From positions 1-7,171 of the forward strand of contig CAMUQM010000095.1 of assembly GCA_947095945.1 (NCBI GenBank): a stretch of DNA of 7,171 nt, given 5' to 3'. Made by a program: the position numbers and the translations under genes. Numbering within the stretch: the first letter of the stretch is position 1; each line of letters opens with the position of its first letter. Shown here one piece after another: positions 1 to 5,693 of the stretch. The notes beneath the pieces are model-generated. The model saw nothing but the letters and a program-made list of their open reading frames with translations. It was not told the origin of the DNA and did not search any database. The DNA comes from an uncultured Prevotella sp. GTDB lineage: Bacteria > Bacteroidota > Bacteroidia > Bacteroidales > Bacteroidaceae.

Positions 1-432
1 AACTTCACTTCTGGTAAGGAGATGATTTGGATTGGTGGTGGTGCTGGTATGGCTCCTTTGCGTGCACAGATTATGCACATGACGAAGACTCTCCACACTC
101 GCGACCGTGAGATGCACTTCTTCTATGGTGCGCGTTCACTCAGTGAGGCTTTCTTCCTTGAAGACTTCTGGGAGCTTGAGAAGGAGTTTCCTAACTTCCA
201 TTTCCACCTCTCACTCGACCGTCAAGACCCTAAGGCGGATGAGGCAGGAGTGAAGTATTACACTGGTTTTGCAGTAAACTGCATCCGTGATGAGTATCTT
301 CAGCAGCACGAGGCACCAGAGGATTGTGAGTATTATCTCTGTGGACCTCCAATGCTTATCAAGACTGTTACTGATTATCTTGACAGCATCGGTGTTGATC
401 AGGATGCAATCATGTACGATAACTTCGGATAA
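1..432 (+). CDS. nqrF: NqrF, Na+-translocating NADH:quinone reductase subunit F (C-terminal part)
   Basis: This is the last 143 codons of the NADH-oxidising subunit of the Na+-NQR complex; the frame is open from base 1, so the gene starts upstream. NqrF is membrane-anchored. It carries a 2Fe-2S domain and an FAD/NADH-binding ferredoxin-reductase domain, takes electrons from NADH, and passes them into a complex that pumps Na+ out of the cell. Only the NADH-binding half is visible: a glycine-rich loop GGGAGMAPLRAQ near base 37, the segment FFYGARSLSEAF, the nucleotide-binding motif CGPPML near base 340, and the family's typical ending YDNFG. The 2Fe-2S cysteines and FAD site lie outside the window. 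It is normally the last gene of nqrABCDEF, which agrees with the terminator that follows directly. The family call is firm. Confidence 0.95.
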   Translation, partial: NFTSGKEMIWIGGGAGMAPLRAQIMHMTKTLHTRDREMHFFYGARSLSEAFFLEDFWELEKEFPNFHFHLSLDRQDPKADEAGVKYYTGFAVNCIRDEYLQQHEAPEDCEYYLCGPPMLIKTVTDYLDSIGVDQDAIMYDNFG

Positions 433-451
433 TTCAATATCCTATTCATAT

Positions 452-485
452 AAAGCGAGGACCTTATTGGGCTCCTCGCTTTTTT
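452..485 (+). terminator. Intrinsic terminator of the nqr operon
   Basis: A perfect 10-bp stem (AAAGCGAGGA at 452-461 with TCCTCGCTTT at 473-482) and an 11-nt loop run into a T tract at 480-485. It begins 19 bases after the nqrF stop codon. It also separates nqrF from the opposing minus-strand defence gene. Confidence 0.9.
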
Positions 486-656
486 ATAGGTAGAAAAATA
501 AAGAGTTATTTGGAAGGGTAAAAGGGTACAAGAGAGTAACATAATTATTAGAATATATGACATTGCGAAACGAATCAATGATAGCAAAATGTTCCCAAGT
601 ATATAAAATATAGAACAACTTTCCCAACGCAATGAAGATATATAACTGATGAGTAA

Positions 657-701
657 ATATAGATTTATATTCGTTGATGGACTATATTGGCAAATCTATA
701 T
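657..701. repeat. AT-rich 10-bp inverted repeat
   Basis: ATATAGATTT at 657-666 is the exact inverse complement of 692-701, with a 25-nt spacer. The stem is almost all A-T, so it would be weak as RNA. It could contribute to transcript ends from either side or be chance in AT-rich DNA. Confidence 0.4.
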
Positions 702-714
702 AAAATAGTGAAGT

Positions 715-748
715 TCTGCTACCTGTTATTAATGATACAAATAGCAGA
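715..748 (-). terminator. Possible terminator hairpin after the HEPN gene
   Basis: Seventeen bases past the HEPN stop codon on the minus strand, TCTGCTA (748-742) pairs perfectly with TAGCAGA (721-715) across a 20-nt loop. An AT-rich stretch follows, but there is no clean U tract. It is well placed for a 3' end but is weak as an intrinsic terminator. Confidence 0.35.
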
Positions 749-764
749 CTTTGACTATATATGC

Positions 765-1667
765 TTATCTCCAAAGTGGTTCGCTTTCCCATCCTTGTGG
801 GAAGCCAAGTGCATTCAAATCTATCTCAGGATAATTCGCAAAAAGCGTCTTTATCTTTTGGAACAAATCATTGTTTGGAGAGATGATATTCAAGAAATAC
901 TTGATGATACATATATTATAGTATACACGAAGTGAATCCGTTTGAAGTGTAATCCATGGATGAGTCATCTTTTTAGGGGACATTGGACGGATTGTATTTT
1001 GCTTGTTCCACACACGCGAGTGGTGGCAACATGTATTTCTTGTCAGAGTTACAATGGTCAACCAAGATTCGAAAGGTGCTATTTGTAGTCCAAATGATTG
1101 GGAGATCTTTTTCTTGATTTTCTTGTCCTTGATGTTGTTGTATATGTTTGTGATGATTCCAAATGGAAGTACCTCTGAAAGAATCCATGCTGGTGGGTAT
1201 GGGTCAGAATATGTTTTCTTAAAATGAATGATGAAGTCCTCTTTTGATTTGTAAAGCTCCTGATTTATTAAGTTCATTGTTTTATGAAACTTAACCGAGT
1301 TGACAAAGTTTGTAGAATCTGTCATCCAGAAAGGATTTCCTGTAATAGAACTGCCTATGTTGACAATTGCACTGCGAACAGCAACTTCTATCTTTTCAAG
1401 TTCGTTGAATAGCAAAAGACGTAACTTCTTGTCAAACCGATATAGCATCATTACTTTGCTAAATGTTGCACCTCGTTTGTACAAATGATGTTCTTTTGGT
1501 ATCTCAAGCAATGGGTGCATATAAGCAGACAGACGATAATAACCGATATGCTCTAAGTAGTGTTCTGCCTTCAAAGCATCGGGAATAGAAAGACCTCTTA
1601 ATTGTAGTAAAGAAACAAGGTCGTGAGGTGATGTATAGCTTTTGCCGAAAGGTATTGTGCCTGTCAT
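765..1667 (-). CDS. AbiF/AbiD-like abortive-infection HEPN protein (Abi_2 family)
   Basis: The 300-residue product looks like the Abi_2 (AbiD/AbiF) family, originally known from lactococcal phage-abortive systems. What is visible: an N-terminal HYLEHIGYYRLSAY segment (residues 36-49), a helix with the ELEKIEVAVRSAI pattern (89-101), PPAWILSEVLPFG (158-170), and a C-terminal RNTCCHHSRVWN (210-221). The last contains an R-X4-H motif (R210, H215), the catalytic signature of HEPN ribonucleases. By family knowledge, such proteins cut RNA and stop growth when activated, for example by phage. The length is normal for the family and the frame is intact, so it is probably functional. The ATG start is the first codon after the upstream RNA terminator, with no clear Shine-Dalgarno, which is usual in Bacteroidota. 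Expression would have to come from read-through of that terminator or from a site I cannot see. Family call strong; exact subfamily (AbiF or AbiD) less certain. Confidence 0.88.
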   Translation of the reverse strand: MTGTIPFGKSYTSPHDLVSLLQLRGLSIPDALKAEHYLEHIGYYRLSAYMHPLLEIPKEHHLYKRGATFSKVMMLYRFDKKLRLLLFNELEKIEVAVRSAIVNIGSSITGNPFWMTDSTNFVNSVKFHKTMNLINQELYKSKEDFIIHFKKTYSDPYPPAWILSEVLPFGIITNIYNNIKDKKIKKKISQSFGLQIAPFESWLTIVTLTRNTCCHHSRVWNKQNTIRPMSPKKMTHPWITLQTDSLRVYYNICIIKYFLNIISPNNDLFQKIKTLFANYPEIDLNALGFPQGWESEPLWR

Positions 1668-1675
1668 ATAATATT

Positions 1676-1721
1676 AAAAAACGACCCGCACATTTGAGCA
1701 TCGTTGAGAGGCTTGGCGGGT
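1676..1721 (-). terminator. Terminator between the small RNA and the HEPN gene
   Basis: The ACCCGC/GCGGGT stem is followed after CG by six T residues (1681-1676) on the minus strand. The 26-nt loop is long for an ordinary terminator, which is one reason to treat the hairpin as part of a functional RNA as well. A terminator here would let the RNA greatly outnumber the HEPN mRNA, as in RNA-antitoxin operons. Confidence 0.65.
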
Positions 1722-1728
1722 TCTAGCA
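1676..1728 (-). ncRNA. Candidate abiF-type structured RNA upstream of the HEPN gene
   Basis: A short transcript is predicted between a Bacteroidota promoter and a T tract that ends 8 bases before the HEPN start codon. On the minus strand it has an ACCCGC/GCGGGT stem (1721-1716 with 1689-1684) closing a 26-nt loop that contains CCTCTCAACGATGCTC, and then TTTTTT. CGATGCT occurs twice, in the loop (1703-1697) and at the 5' end (1731-1725). A conserved 'abiF' RNA motif has been described upstream of abiF genes, and HEPN Abi proteins have been reported to act with RNA antitoxins; position and structure fit both. From this I infer an RNA antitoxin or regulator of the downstream toxin. Both ends are estimates, the 5' end from promoter spacing. 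It could instead be only a leader attenuator. Confidence 0.7.
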
Positions 1729-1731
1729 TCG

Positions 1732-1763
1732 CAAATGTACAAATATTACTTGGATAATACAAA
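1732..1763 (-). promoter_or_regulatory. Bacteroidota-type promoter for the RNA-HEPN unit
   Basis: On the minus strand TTTG (1763-1760) is followed after exactly 20 nt by TACATTTG (1739-1732). This matches the -33 TTTG and -7 TAnnTTTG elements of the primary sigma factor of Bacteroides and relatives, at a standard spacing. Transcription would start about 1725-1729, just before the ACCCGC stem. Confidence 0.75.
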
Positions 1764-1843
1764 CTTTTAGGAAAAAAGATGTTAGGAACAATACAAAAAC
1801 AATAATTTCTGAAACATTGTGGTTTAATGACTATTTGGGTTTA

Positions 1844-2406
1844 TCATTTTTTAGTTCCGCTATTAAACTGACAAGACATTATACTCGATGGCAATTTCGT
1901 TATTTTAAACTTGTTGCCTTCGATAATTTCTACGATACCCTTTTCTTCAAGAACCAATAAATAATCTTTTAAGAGACTCTGAACATCTCTATTGTTTGTA
2001 AAGTCTTCTACAGACCAAATGCTACCCAAATTTCTATAGAAAAACTCTAGTTTGTGTAGAAACTCCTTTTTTATTTTATTTTTTTCATAAATATCTGTGA
2101 CTAAATTGAATTATCTCCCCAGTTTTCAAATTAATTAGTCGGTCAACTTTTATTTGGCTATTAGTTATAAATAGTAAACCATATCCTTCCTATTTTTGAT
2201 CTTTTATTTCTGGAAAACTTTTACATAAGACTTCTTTATATTCTGCAGTCATGTATTTACTATTAAGCAAAAATTCTTATCTTCGTATTTATTAAAACTG
2301 AATATTCCTCTTTATCAAAGCTGAATTTTCTTTTGAGGCAAAGATAATCAATTTTATTTATATAGCCCGATAATAGTCGTAAAACTGTAATAAGTCCCCA
2401 TTGTTT
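1844..2406 (-). pseudogene. Decayed gene of unknown function
   Basis: Joining minus-strand frames gives one plausible protein. It runs from WGLITVLRLLSGYINKIDYL (from 2400), through FSFDKEEYSVLINTK, then shifts frame to EFLLNSKYMTAEYKEVLCKS (around 2250). After an in-frame TAG it continues as EGYGLLFITNSQIKVDRLI, shifts again into NLVTDIYEKNKIKKEFLHKL (around 2090), and ends intact as SIWSVEDFTNNRDVQSLL through LEEKGIVEIIEGNKFKITKL to a stop at 1844. At least two frameshifts and one stop are needed, and no start codon is visible. The last 61 codons have an ATG at 2029 but look like the tail of the larger gene and not a gene of their own. I do not recognise the family. The tail's LLVLEEKGIVEII pattern resembles a small helical DNA-binding or regulatory domain, but that is only an impression. 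Confidence 0.6.
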
Positions 2407-2470
2407 CTATGTATTATTCTTGTTTAGTGTTTAGATTCTGTAAAGAAAATTCGTTAGGTGAAAAGTCGTA

Positions 2471-2574
2471 GATGCTCTTTTGGCTTCGAAAAGACGCCCT
2501 TTTGGCTTGCAGAAGATGCCCTTTTGAGGTCTTACTAACGCCCTTTTGAAGGCTAATTAAGCACCTTTCAAAAT
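2471..2574 (+). repeat. Five-unit degenerate tandem repeat, period about 22 bp
   Basis: Related 16-mers occur at 2471 (GATGCTCTTTTGGCTT), 2493 (GACGCCCTTTTGGCTT), 2515 (GATGCCCTTTTGAGGT), 2538 (AACGCCCTTTTGAAGG) and 2559 (AAGCACCTTTCAAAAT), that is at steps of 22, 22, 23 and 21 bp. The shared core is GAYGCCCTTTTG, degenerating toward the right. The period is close to two helical turns, so the cores face the same side of the DNA. I have the impression this array recurs between genes in Prevotella, but I could not check. Its role is unknown. Confidence 0.7.
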
Positions 2575-2580
2575 ATTGTT

Positions 2581-2611
2581 TTGTAACTCTTTTATAATAA
2601 GATAGTTACAA
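2581..2611. repeat. Inverted repeat next to the 22-bp array
   Basis: TTGTAACT at 2581-2588 is the exact inverse complement of AGTTACAA at 2604-2611, with a 15-nt AT-rich spacer. A run of eight or more T residues lies about 17 bases further on (from 2629), too far for a classical terminator. It sits immediately after the array and may be part of the same dispersed element. Confidence 0.5.
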
Positions 2612-2729
2612 GGATGCTTGAAAAGACATTTTTTTTCTCATTTTGGTCCAAGAGAGTAGGGGTGAATGTAAAGATAATTCATGATTGGTAAATCAAGGCT
2701 ACGAATTTAATAATTGTTCTCCTCCTATT

Positions 2730-2940
2730 CTATCTGGAGTGTCGTTTTATATTCGTCTTTTCTATTATGCCACTCTTATCAACTCTTGCTTGTGTAAATC
2801 TTAAACTTGCAGCTGTTTGTTTAAACTGATTACTCATAAGAGGGGTTAGCTTGAGGAATGCTCCACCAGCATAGGTAAAGAAAGTAAATAATCTGCCTAA
2901 GATTAGCAAGGAAAATATAACTAATATTTTTCTATTTCAT
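2730..2940 (-). pseudogene. Small membrane-protein ORF with a broken start
   Basis: An open minus-strand frame of 68 codons (2936-2730) begins RKILVIFSLLILGRLFTFFT, one clear hydrophobic segment, followed by a polar tail with KLTPLMSNQFKQTAASLRF and a basic end. It has no start codon before residue 34. An ATG at 2940-2938 is followed by AAA and then TAG in its own frame. Removing the single T at 2934 would give M-K-R-K-I-L-V and restore the whole frame. The gene therefore looks disabled by a one-base insertion, or less likely uses a non-ATG start. The IS630-type element lies 13 bases upstream and would have cut it off from its promoter. I do not recognise the family. Confidence 0.4.
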
Positions 2941-2951
2941 AAGTTATTTTT

Positions 2952-2969
2952 TAAGTAAGTGAACAAAAT
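2952..2969 (+). repeat. Left terminal inverted repeat plus TA flank
   Basis: TAAGTAAGTGAACAAAAT is an exact inverse match over 18 bases to 3400-3417. The stop codon of the transposase remnant (2971-2969) overlaps its inner edge. Confidence 0.85.
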
Positions 2970-3415
2970 CAAACAGCATGTTTGATGTAGTTAATACACA
3001 GCCCATTCCCGATATCAGTCAATGCCCTGTTGGTAGCATAGAAGAGCGTGTCAGTGCTTACATTGTCTTGCGGTCTTATCCATTTCCCTTTAAGTACTCT
3101 CCAAAGCGTTTCGGCAATGTTCAGATGCGGAAAGAAAAATCGTCAAGGAAACTGACTATCCTGTCTGCCGTCATTCGCTCTGTGGTTGTGAATCTTTCAT
3201 GTCAGTTGTCACGAGTTATCATCCCGAAGATGTTGAGCATTGCGATCCTTTGGGAAGGAACGGAGACGTTCTCTCCTCTCAGCTGCCACCCGTATGACAC
3301 GTAGCCCTCCGTACAGGTATGGCTCTCATTGATATAGTAGAGTGTGATAATGCCGTCTTCTGCCTGATGTTCAAGTTCTTGCAACTTTTAAGTAAACTAA
3401 TTTTGTTCACTTACT
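2954..3415 (-). mobile_element. Internally deleted IS630-type element (MITE-like)
   Basis: A 462-bp unit begins AGTAAGTGAACAAAAT and ends with its inverse complement, and is flanked on each side by TA (2952-2953 and 3416-3417). TA target duplication is the hallmark of the IS630/Tc1-mariner superfamily. The inside encodes fragments of a transposase of that type. Most of the transposase is missing, yet both ends are intact, so the element cannot move by itself but could be moved by a full-length relative elsewhere in the genome. Its ends lie in non-coding DNA. Confidence 0.8.
2969..3387 (-). pseudogene. IS630-family transposase remnant
   Basis: Two fragments read inward from the right repeat. 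The first (3384-3202) has GIITLYYINESHTCTEGYVS, YGWQLRGENVSVPSQRIAML and NIFGMITRDN. It then meets TGA and continues as FTTTERMTADRIVSFLDDFS. The second, in another frame from 3127, reads HLNIAETLWRVLKGKWIRPQ to LCINYIKHAV and a stop. The family's catalytic triad is two Asp and one Glu. The Glu in LNIAE is present. The first Asp site reads NE where I would expect DE. The segment that should hold the second Asp is deleted at the junction near 3127. The DNA-binding N-terminal half is also gone. It cannot be active. Confidence 0.85.
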
Positions 3416-3417
3416 TA
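3400..3417 (-). repeat. Right terminal inverted repeat plus TA flank
   Basis: This is the exact inverse complement of 2952-2969. The transposase fragments begin about 15 bases inside it, where a complete element would have a long N-terminal coding region. Confidence 0.85.
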
Positions 3418-3525
3418 TTACTATAATAGTGCTTTCCTCTAAAAAGCGTTTAAAATTATCACTTTCTATAGGTAATCATTCAAAAGCTAAGGGTAAAACC
3501 ATCAAGCTCGGTATAGTAATGGGTT

Positions 3526-3565
3526 GGGTGTTGATGGTATGTTGTAGAAGTAGCCATCAACACCC
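3526..3565 (-). terminator. Hairpin at the 3' end of the M13 peptidase gene
   Basis: A perfect 12-bp stem (GGGTGTTGATGG at 3526-3537 with CCATCAACACCC at 3554-3565), with a 16-nt loop, begins 5 bases after the peptidase stop codon on the minus strand. No T tract follows on either strand. It would protect or define the mRNA 3' end, but it is not a textbook intrinsic terminator. Confidence 0.6.
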
Positions 3566-3570
3566 ACCGC

Positions 3571-5604
3571 TTACCAAAGCTTCAAACGTTCAGCCTCCGG
3601 GAGGAAGAGCTTATCACCCTCCTTCACGCCAAACGCCTTATACCATGCGTTGATATGTGGCAAAGCACCATTCACGCGCCATTCGCCAAGAGAGTGAGGG
3701 TCACTCTTCACACGACTACGGATTTCAGCTTCAGTGATATTGTTTGCCCATACACCTGCATAAGCGATAAAGAAACGCTGTTCTGGTGTAAAGCCCATAA
3801 TGCTCTTGCCTTTCTTCGCTTCTGGTGTCTTCTCGAAAGCATTGAAAGCAACTTCAAGTCCACCATGGTCAGCAAGGTTCTCACCTAATGTGAGCTTACC
3901 ATTTGCATTGAGATCAGGCAATACCTTGATAGCGCTAAAGAAGTCAGCATACTTACTTGTACGTGCCTCGAAGTTCTTAGCATCTTCCTCTGTCCACCAG
4001 TCTGTCATATTACCATCCTTATCATAATGACGTCCCTGATCATCGAAACCATGAGTCATCTCGTGTCCGATAACCACACCAATAGCACCATAATTAAAGG
4101 CATCATCAGCCTTTGGGTCAAAGAATGGATATTGAAGGATACCTGCAGGGAAGCAGATTTCGTTCGTTGTAGGGTTATAATAAGCATTCACCGTTTGTGG
4201 AGTCATCAACCACTTATCCTTATCAACTGGCTTACCAGCCTTCTCCTCGATAGCATCCTTTGCCCAAAACATCTGGCAAGCCTGCACGTTCTCATAATAT
4301 GACTTTGAAGGGTCAACCGTAAGCTGGCTCAAATCCTTCCACTTGTTAGGATAACCCACCTTCACATAGAAGCTTGAAAGTTTCTCAAGTCCAGCCTTCT
4401 TTGTGGCCTCACTCATCCAGTCTTGTGCCTTAATACGCTCAGCAAGGCTCACCTCAAGATTCTTGATAAGGTCTTCCATACGCTTTTTACTTGTAGCAGG
4501 GAAGTAGCGCTCACAATAGATACGGCCCAAAGCCTCACCCATTTGCTTCTCTACCTGTTGTGTGGCACGCTTCCAACGAGGATAATCCTCCTTTGTTCCA
4601 CGCATTGTCTTACTGAAGAAGTTGAAGTATTCAGCACGAACATCATCACTCAGATAGTTAGCCGAAGCAAGAATCGCACTCCACTCCATACGCGCACGAA
4701 GTTCGTCAGCACTCTCTGTTGCACTCAACTTGTCAACTCCAGCAAGGAAAGCAGGCTGGCATACAACCATTGTCTGGATATACTCGCTCTTAATACCCTC
4801 AGCATTAGCCAACTGCTCAAGTGGAATATTAGGATACTTCTCCTTAAACTCACTGAGTGTCATCTTATTATAGTTAGCCTCTACATCACGCAATTCCGTA
4901 CGACTCTTTGAAATCAAAGCTAACATCGTTTCATAACGCATTACTGCATCACGCTTAGCTTCTGCCTGTGCATCAGAAAATCCATAAAGACGGAACATGT
5001 TAGCGATGAACTGACGGAAGGCATTACGAATATCAGTCGTGGCCTTGTCATTATCAAGATAGTACTCCTTCTGTCCGAGGCTCAATCCGTCCTGATAGAT
5101 AAGAAGGATATTCATCTTCGCATTCTTCTCGTCAGCCTCAAAGGAATAGCCCATTGGCACTCCATAACCAAAGCTCGCATACTTCAATTGAAGAGCACGA
5201 AGGTCAGAAAGTGTCTTTGCGTTCTCCATCTCGCTGAGCAGGGGCTTAACAGGGCTTACACCCTCCTTGTTACGGCGCACCGAGTCCATAGCGAGCTTAT
5301 AGAAGTCGCCTAACTTCTTCTCAATTGCACTTTGCTTACCCTGCTTCTTGAGCAAGTCGGTAAGGATAGTGTTGATACGTTTGTTATTGTTCTCCTGTAA
5401 TTGGTCGAACGAACCAAAGCGTGAGAAGGCTCCGGGTAGTGGGTTAAGTTTCTGCCATCCACCTGTAGCAAACATAAAGAAATCATCAGCCGGACGTACC
5501 GACTTGTCGAGATTCTCAGCCTTGATACCAGCTTGGCTCTGTGCCATACCAGTAATTGGGGCAGATGCAAGGAGCATCATTGGTAAAAGTGTTTTAATAC
5601 GCAT
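3571..5604 (-). CDS. Exported M13-family (neprilysin/PepO-like) zinc metallopeptidase
   Basis: The 677-residue product is a complete M13 endopeptidase, a family that cleaves peptides on the amino side of hydrophobic residues. Residues 1-21 form a signal peptide (basic start, hydrophobic LLPMMLLASAPITG, likely cut after GMA), with no lipobox cysteine, so the enzyme is probably periplasmic or secreted. An N-terminal M13 domain starts around SVRPADDFFMFATGGW (35-50). The catalytic domain shows NAYYNPTTNEICFPAGILQ (473-491), the zinc site HEMTH (514-518; His514, Glu515, His518) and GENLADHGG (574-582), whose Glu575 is the third zinc ligand and whose Asp579 supports catalysis. The C-terminal NGALPHINAWYKAFGV (645-660) is also typical. 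Length is normal for the family. The start was chosen because it gives a proper signal peptide. The gene follows the ABC-F gene by 67 bp in the same direction. Related oral-bacterial PepO enzymes process host peptides; that role here is inferred. Confidence 0.95.
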   Translation of the reverse strand: MRIKTLLPMMLLASAPITGMAQSQAGIKAENLDKSVRPADDFFMFATGGWQKLNPLPGAFSRFGSFDQLQENNNKRINTILTDLLKKQGKQSAIEKKLGDFYKLAMDSVRRNKEGVSPVKPLLSEMENAKTLSDLRALQLKYASFGYGVPMGYSFEADEKNAKMNILLIYQDGLSLGQKEYYLDNDKATTDIRNAFRQFIANMFRLYGFSDAQAEAKRDAVMRYETMLALISKSRTELRDVEANYNKMTLSEFKEKYPNIPLEQLANAEGIKSEYIQTMVVCQPAFLAGVDKLSATESADELRARMEWSAILASANYLSDDVRAEYFNFFSKTMRGTKEDYPRWKRATQQVEKQMGEALGRIYCERYFPATSKKRMEDLIKNLEVSLAERIKAQDWMSEATKKAGLEKLSSFYVKVGYPNKWKDLSQLTVDPSKSYYENVQACQMFWAKDAIEEKAGKPVDKDKWLMTPQTVNAYYNPTTNEICFPAGILQYPFFDPKADDAFNYGAIGVVIGHEMTHGFDDQGRHYDKDGNMTDWWTEEDAKNFEARTSKYADFFSAIKVLPDLNANGKLTLGENLADHGGLEVAFNAFEKTPEAKKGKSIMGFTPEQRFFIAYAGVWANNITEAEIRSRVKSDPHSLGEWRVNGALPHINAWYKAFGVKEGDKLFLPEAERLKLW

Positions 5605-5622
5605 AGTGAATATGTTTTAGTT

Positions 5623-5693
5623 AATTCAGAATTCAAAATTCAGAATTCATAATTATGATTACTTCATTAATTCAAAGTTCAAAATTCAAAGTT
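5623..5693. repeat. AATTC-rich repeat spanning the ABC-F stop codon
   Basis: Two clusters of AATTCARAATTC-like units lie at 5623-5650 and 5669-5693. The first fills the gap between the two minus-strand genes. The second covers the last codons of the ABC-F gene. The units are partly palindromic (GAATTC). Similar runs are, in my recollection, frequent between genes in Bacteroidota. No clear promoter for the peptidase gene is visible within it. Confidence 0.55.

Larger units (their letters stand above)
486..764. other. Gene-free AT-rich spacer between convergent genes
   Basis: I see no credible gene in this stretch. The short frames in it have no plausible composition or start context. It holds two hairpins, listed separately. 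It lies between the 3' ends of nqrF (+) and the HEPN gene (-), so no promoter is needed here and none is evident. Confidence 0.6.
2407..2729. other. Gene-free stretch carrying a repeat element
   Basis: No coding frame here is convincing on either strand. The stretch is occupied by the 22-bp-period repeat and the hairpin described next, then about 90 bases in which I see nothing further. Confidence 0.6.

Noticed and set aside
687..935. 82-codon + strand frame with a hydrophobic start
   Set aside because: It overlaps the 3' end of the HEPN gene antisense, and the non-overlapping part is AT-rich spacer. No start signal or family similarity is visible.
973..1188. 71-codon minus-strand frame inside the HEPN gene, and + frames over the same region
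   Set aside because: They are alternate frames of the Abi_2 coding sequence; only the 300-codon frame carries family motifs.
1690..1738. Small RNA on the + strand using the same inverted repeats
   Set aside because: The GC stem is followed by a T run only on the minus strand, and the promoter also points that way.
1844..2029. Independent 61-residue gene
   Set aside because: The reading frame continues upstream of its ATG with good protein character, so it is the tail of a larger broken gene.
2471..2574. CRISPR array
   Set aside because: The units are near-contiguous at about 22 bp, degenerate, with no unique spacers of 25-40 bp and no cas genes nearby.
2978..3304. 108-codon + strand frame inside the IS element
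   Set aside because: It is antisense to the recognisable transposase fragments, which explain the sequence better.
3429..3653. 74-codon + strand frame starting with a basic Lys/Arg-rich stretch
   Set aside because: It runs through the 12-bp hairpin and into the antisense of the peptidase C-terminus. It has only a GTG start and no recognisable domain.
4423..4911. 162-codon open frame on the + strand opposite the peptidase gene
   Set aside because: It lies wholly antisense to a well-supported M13 peptidase, and its sequence has no family character. It is the complement shadow of the real frame.
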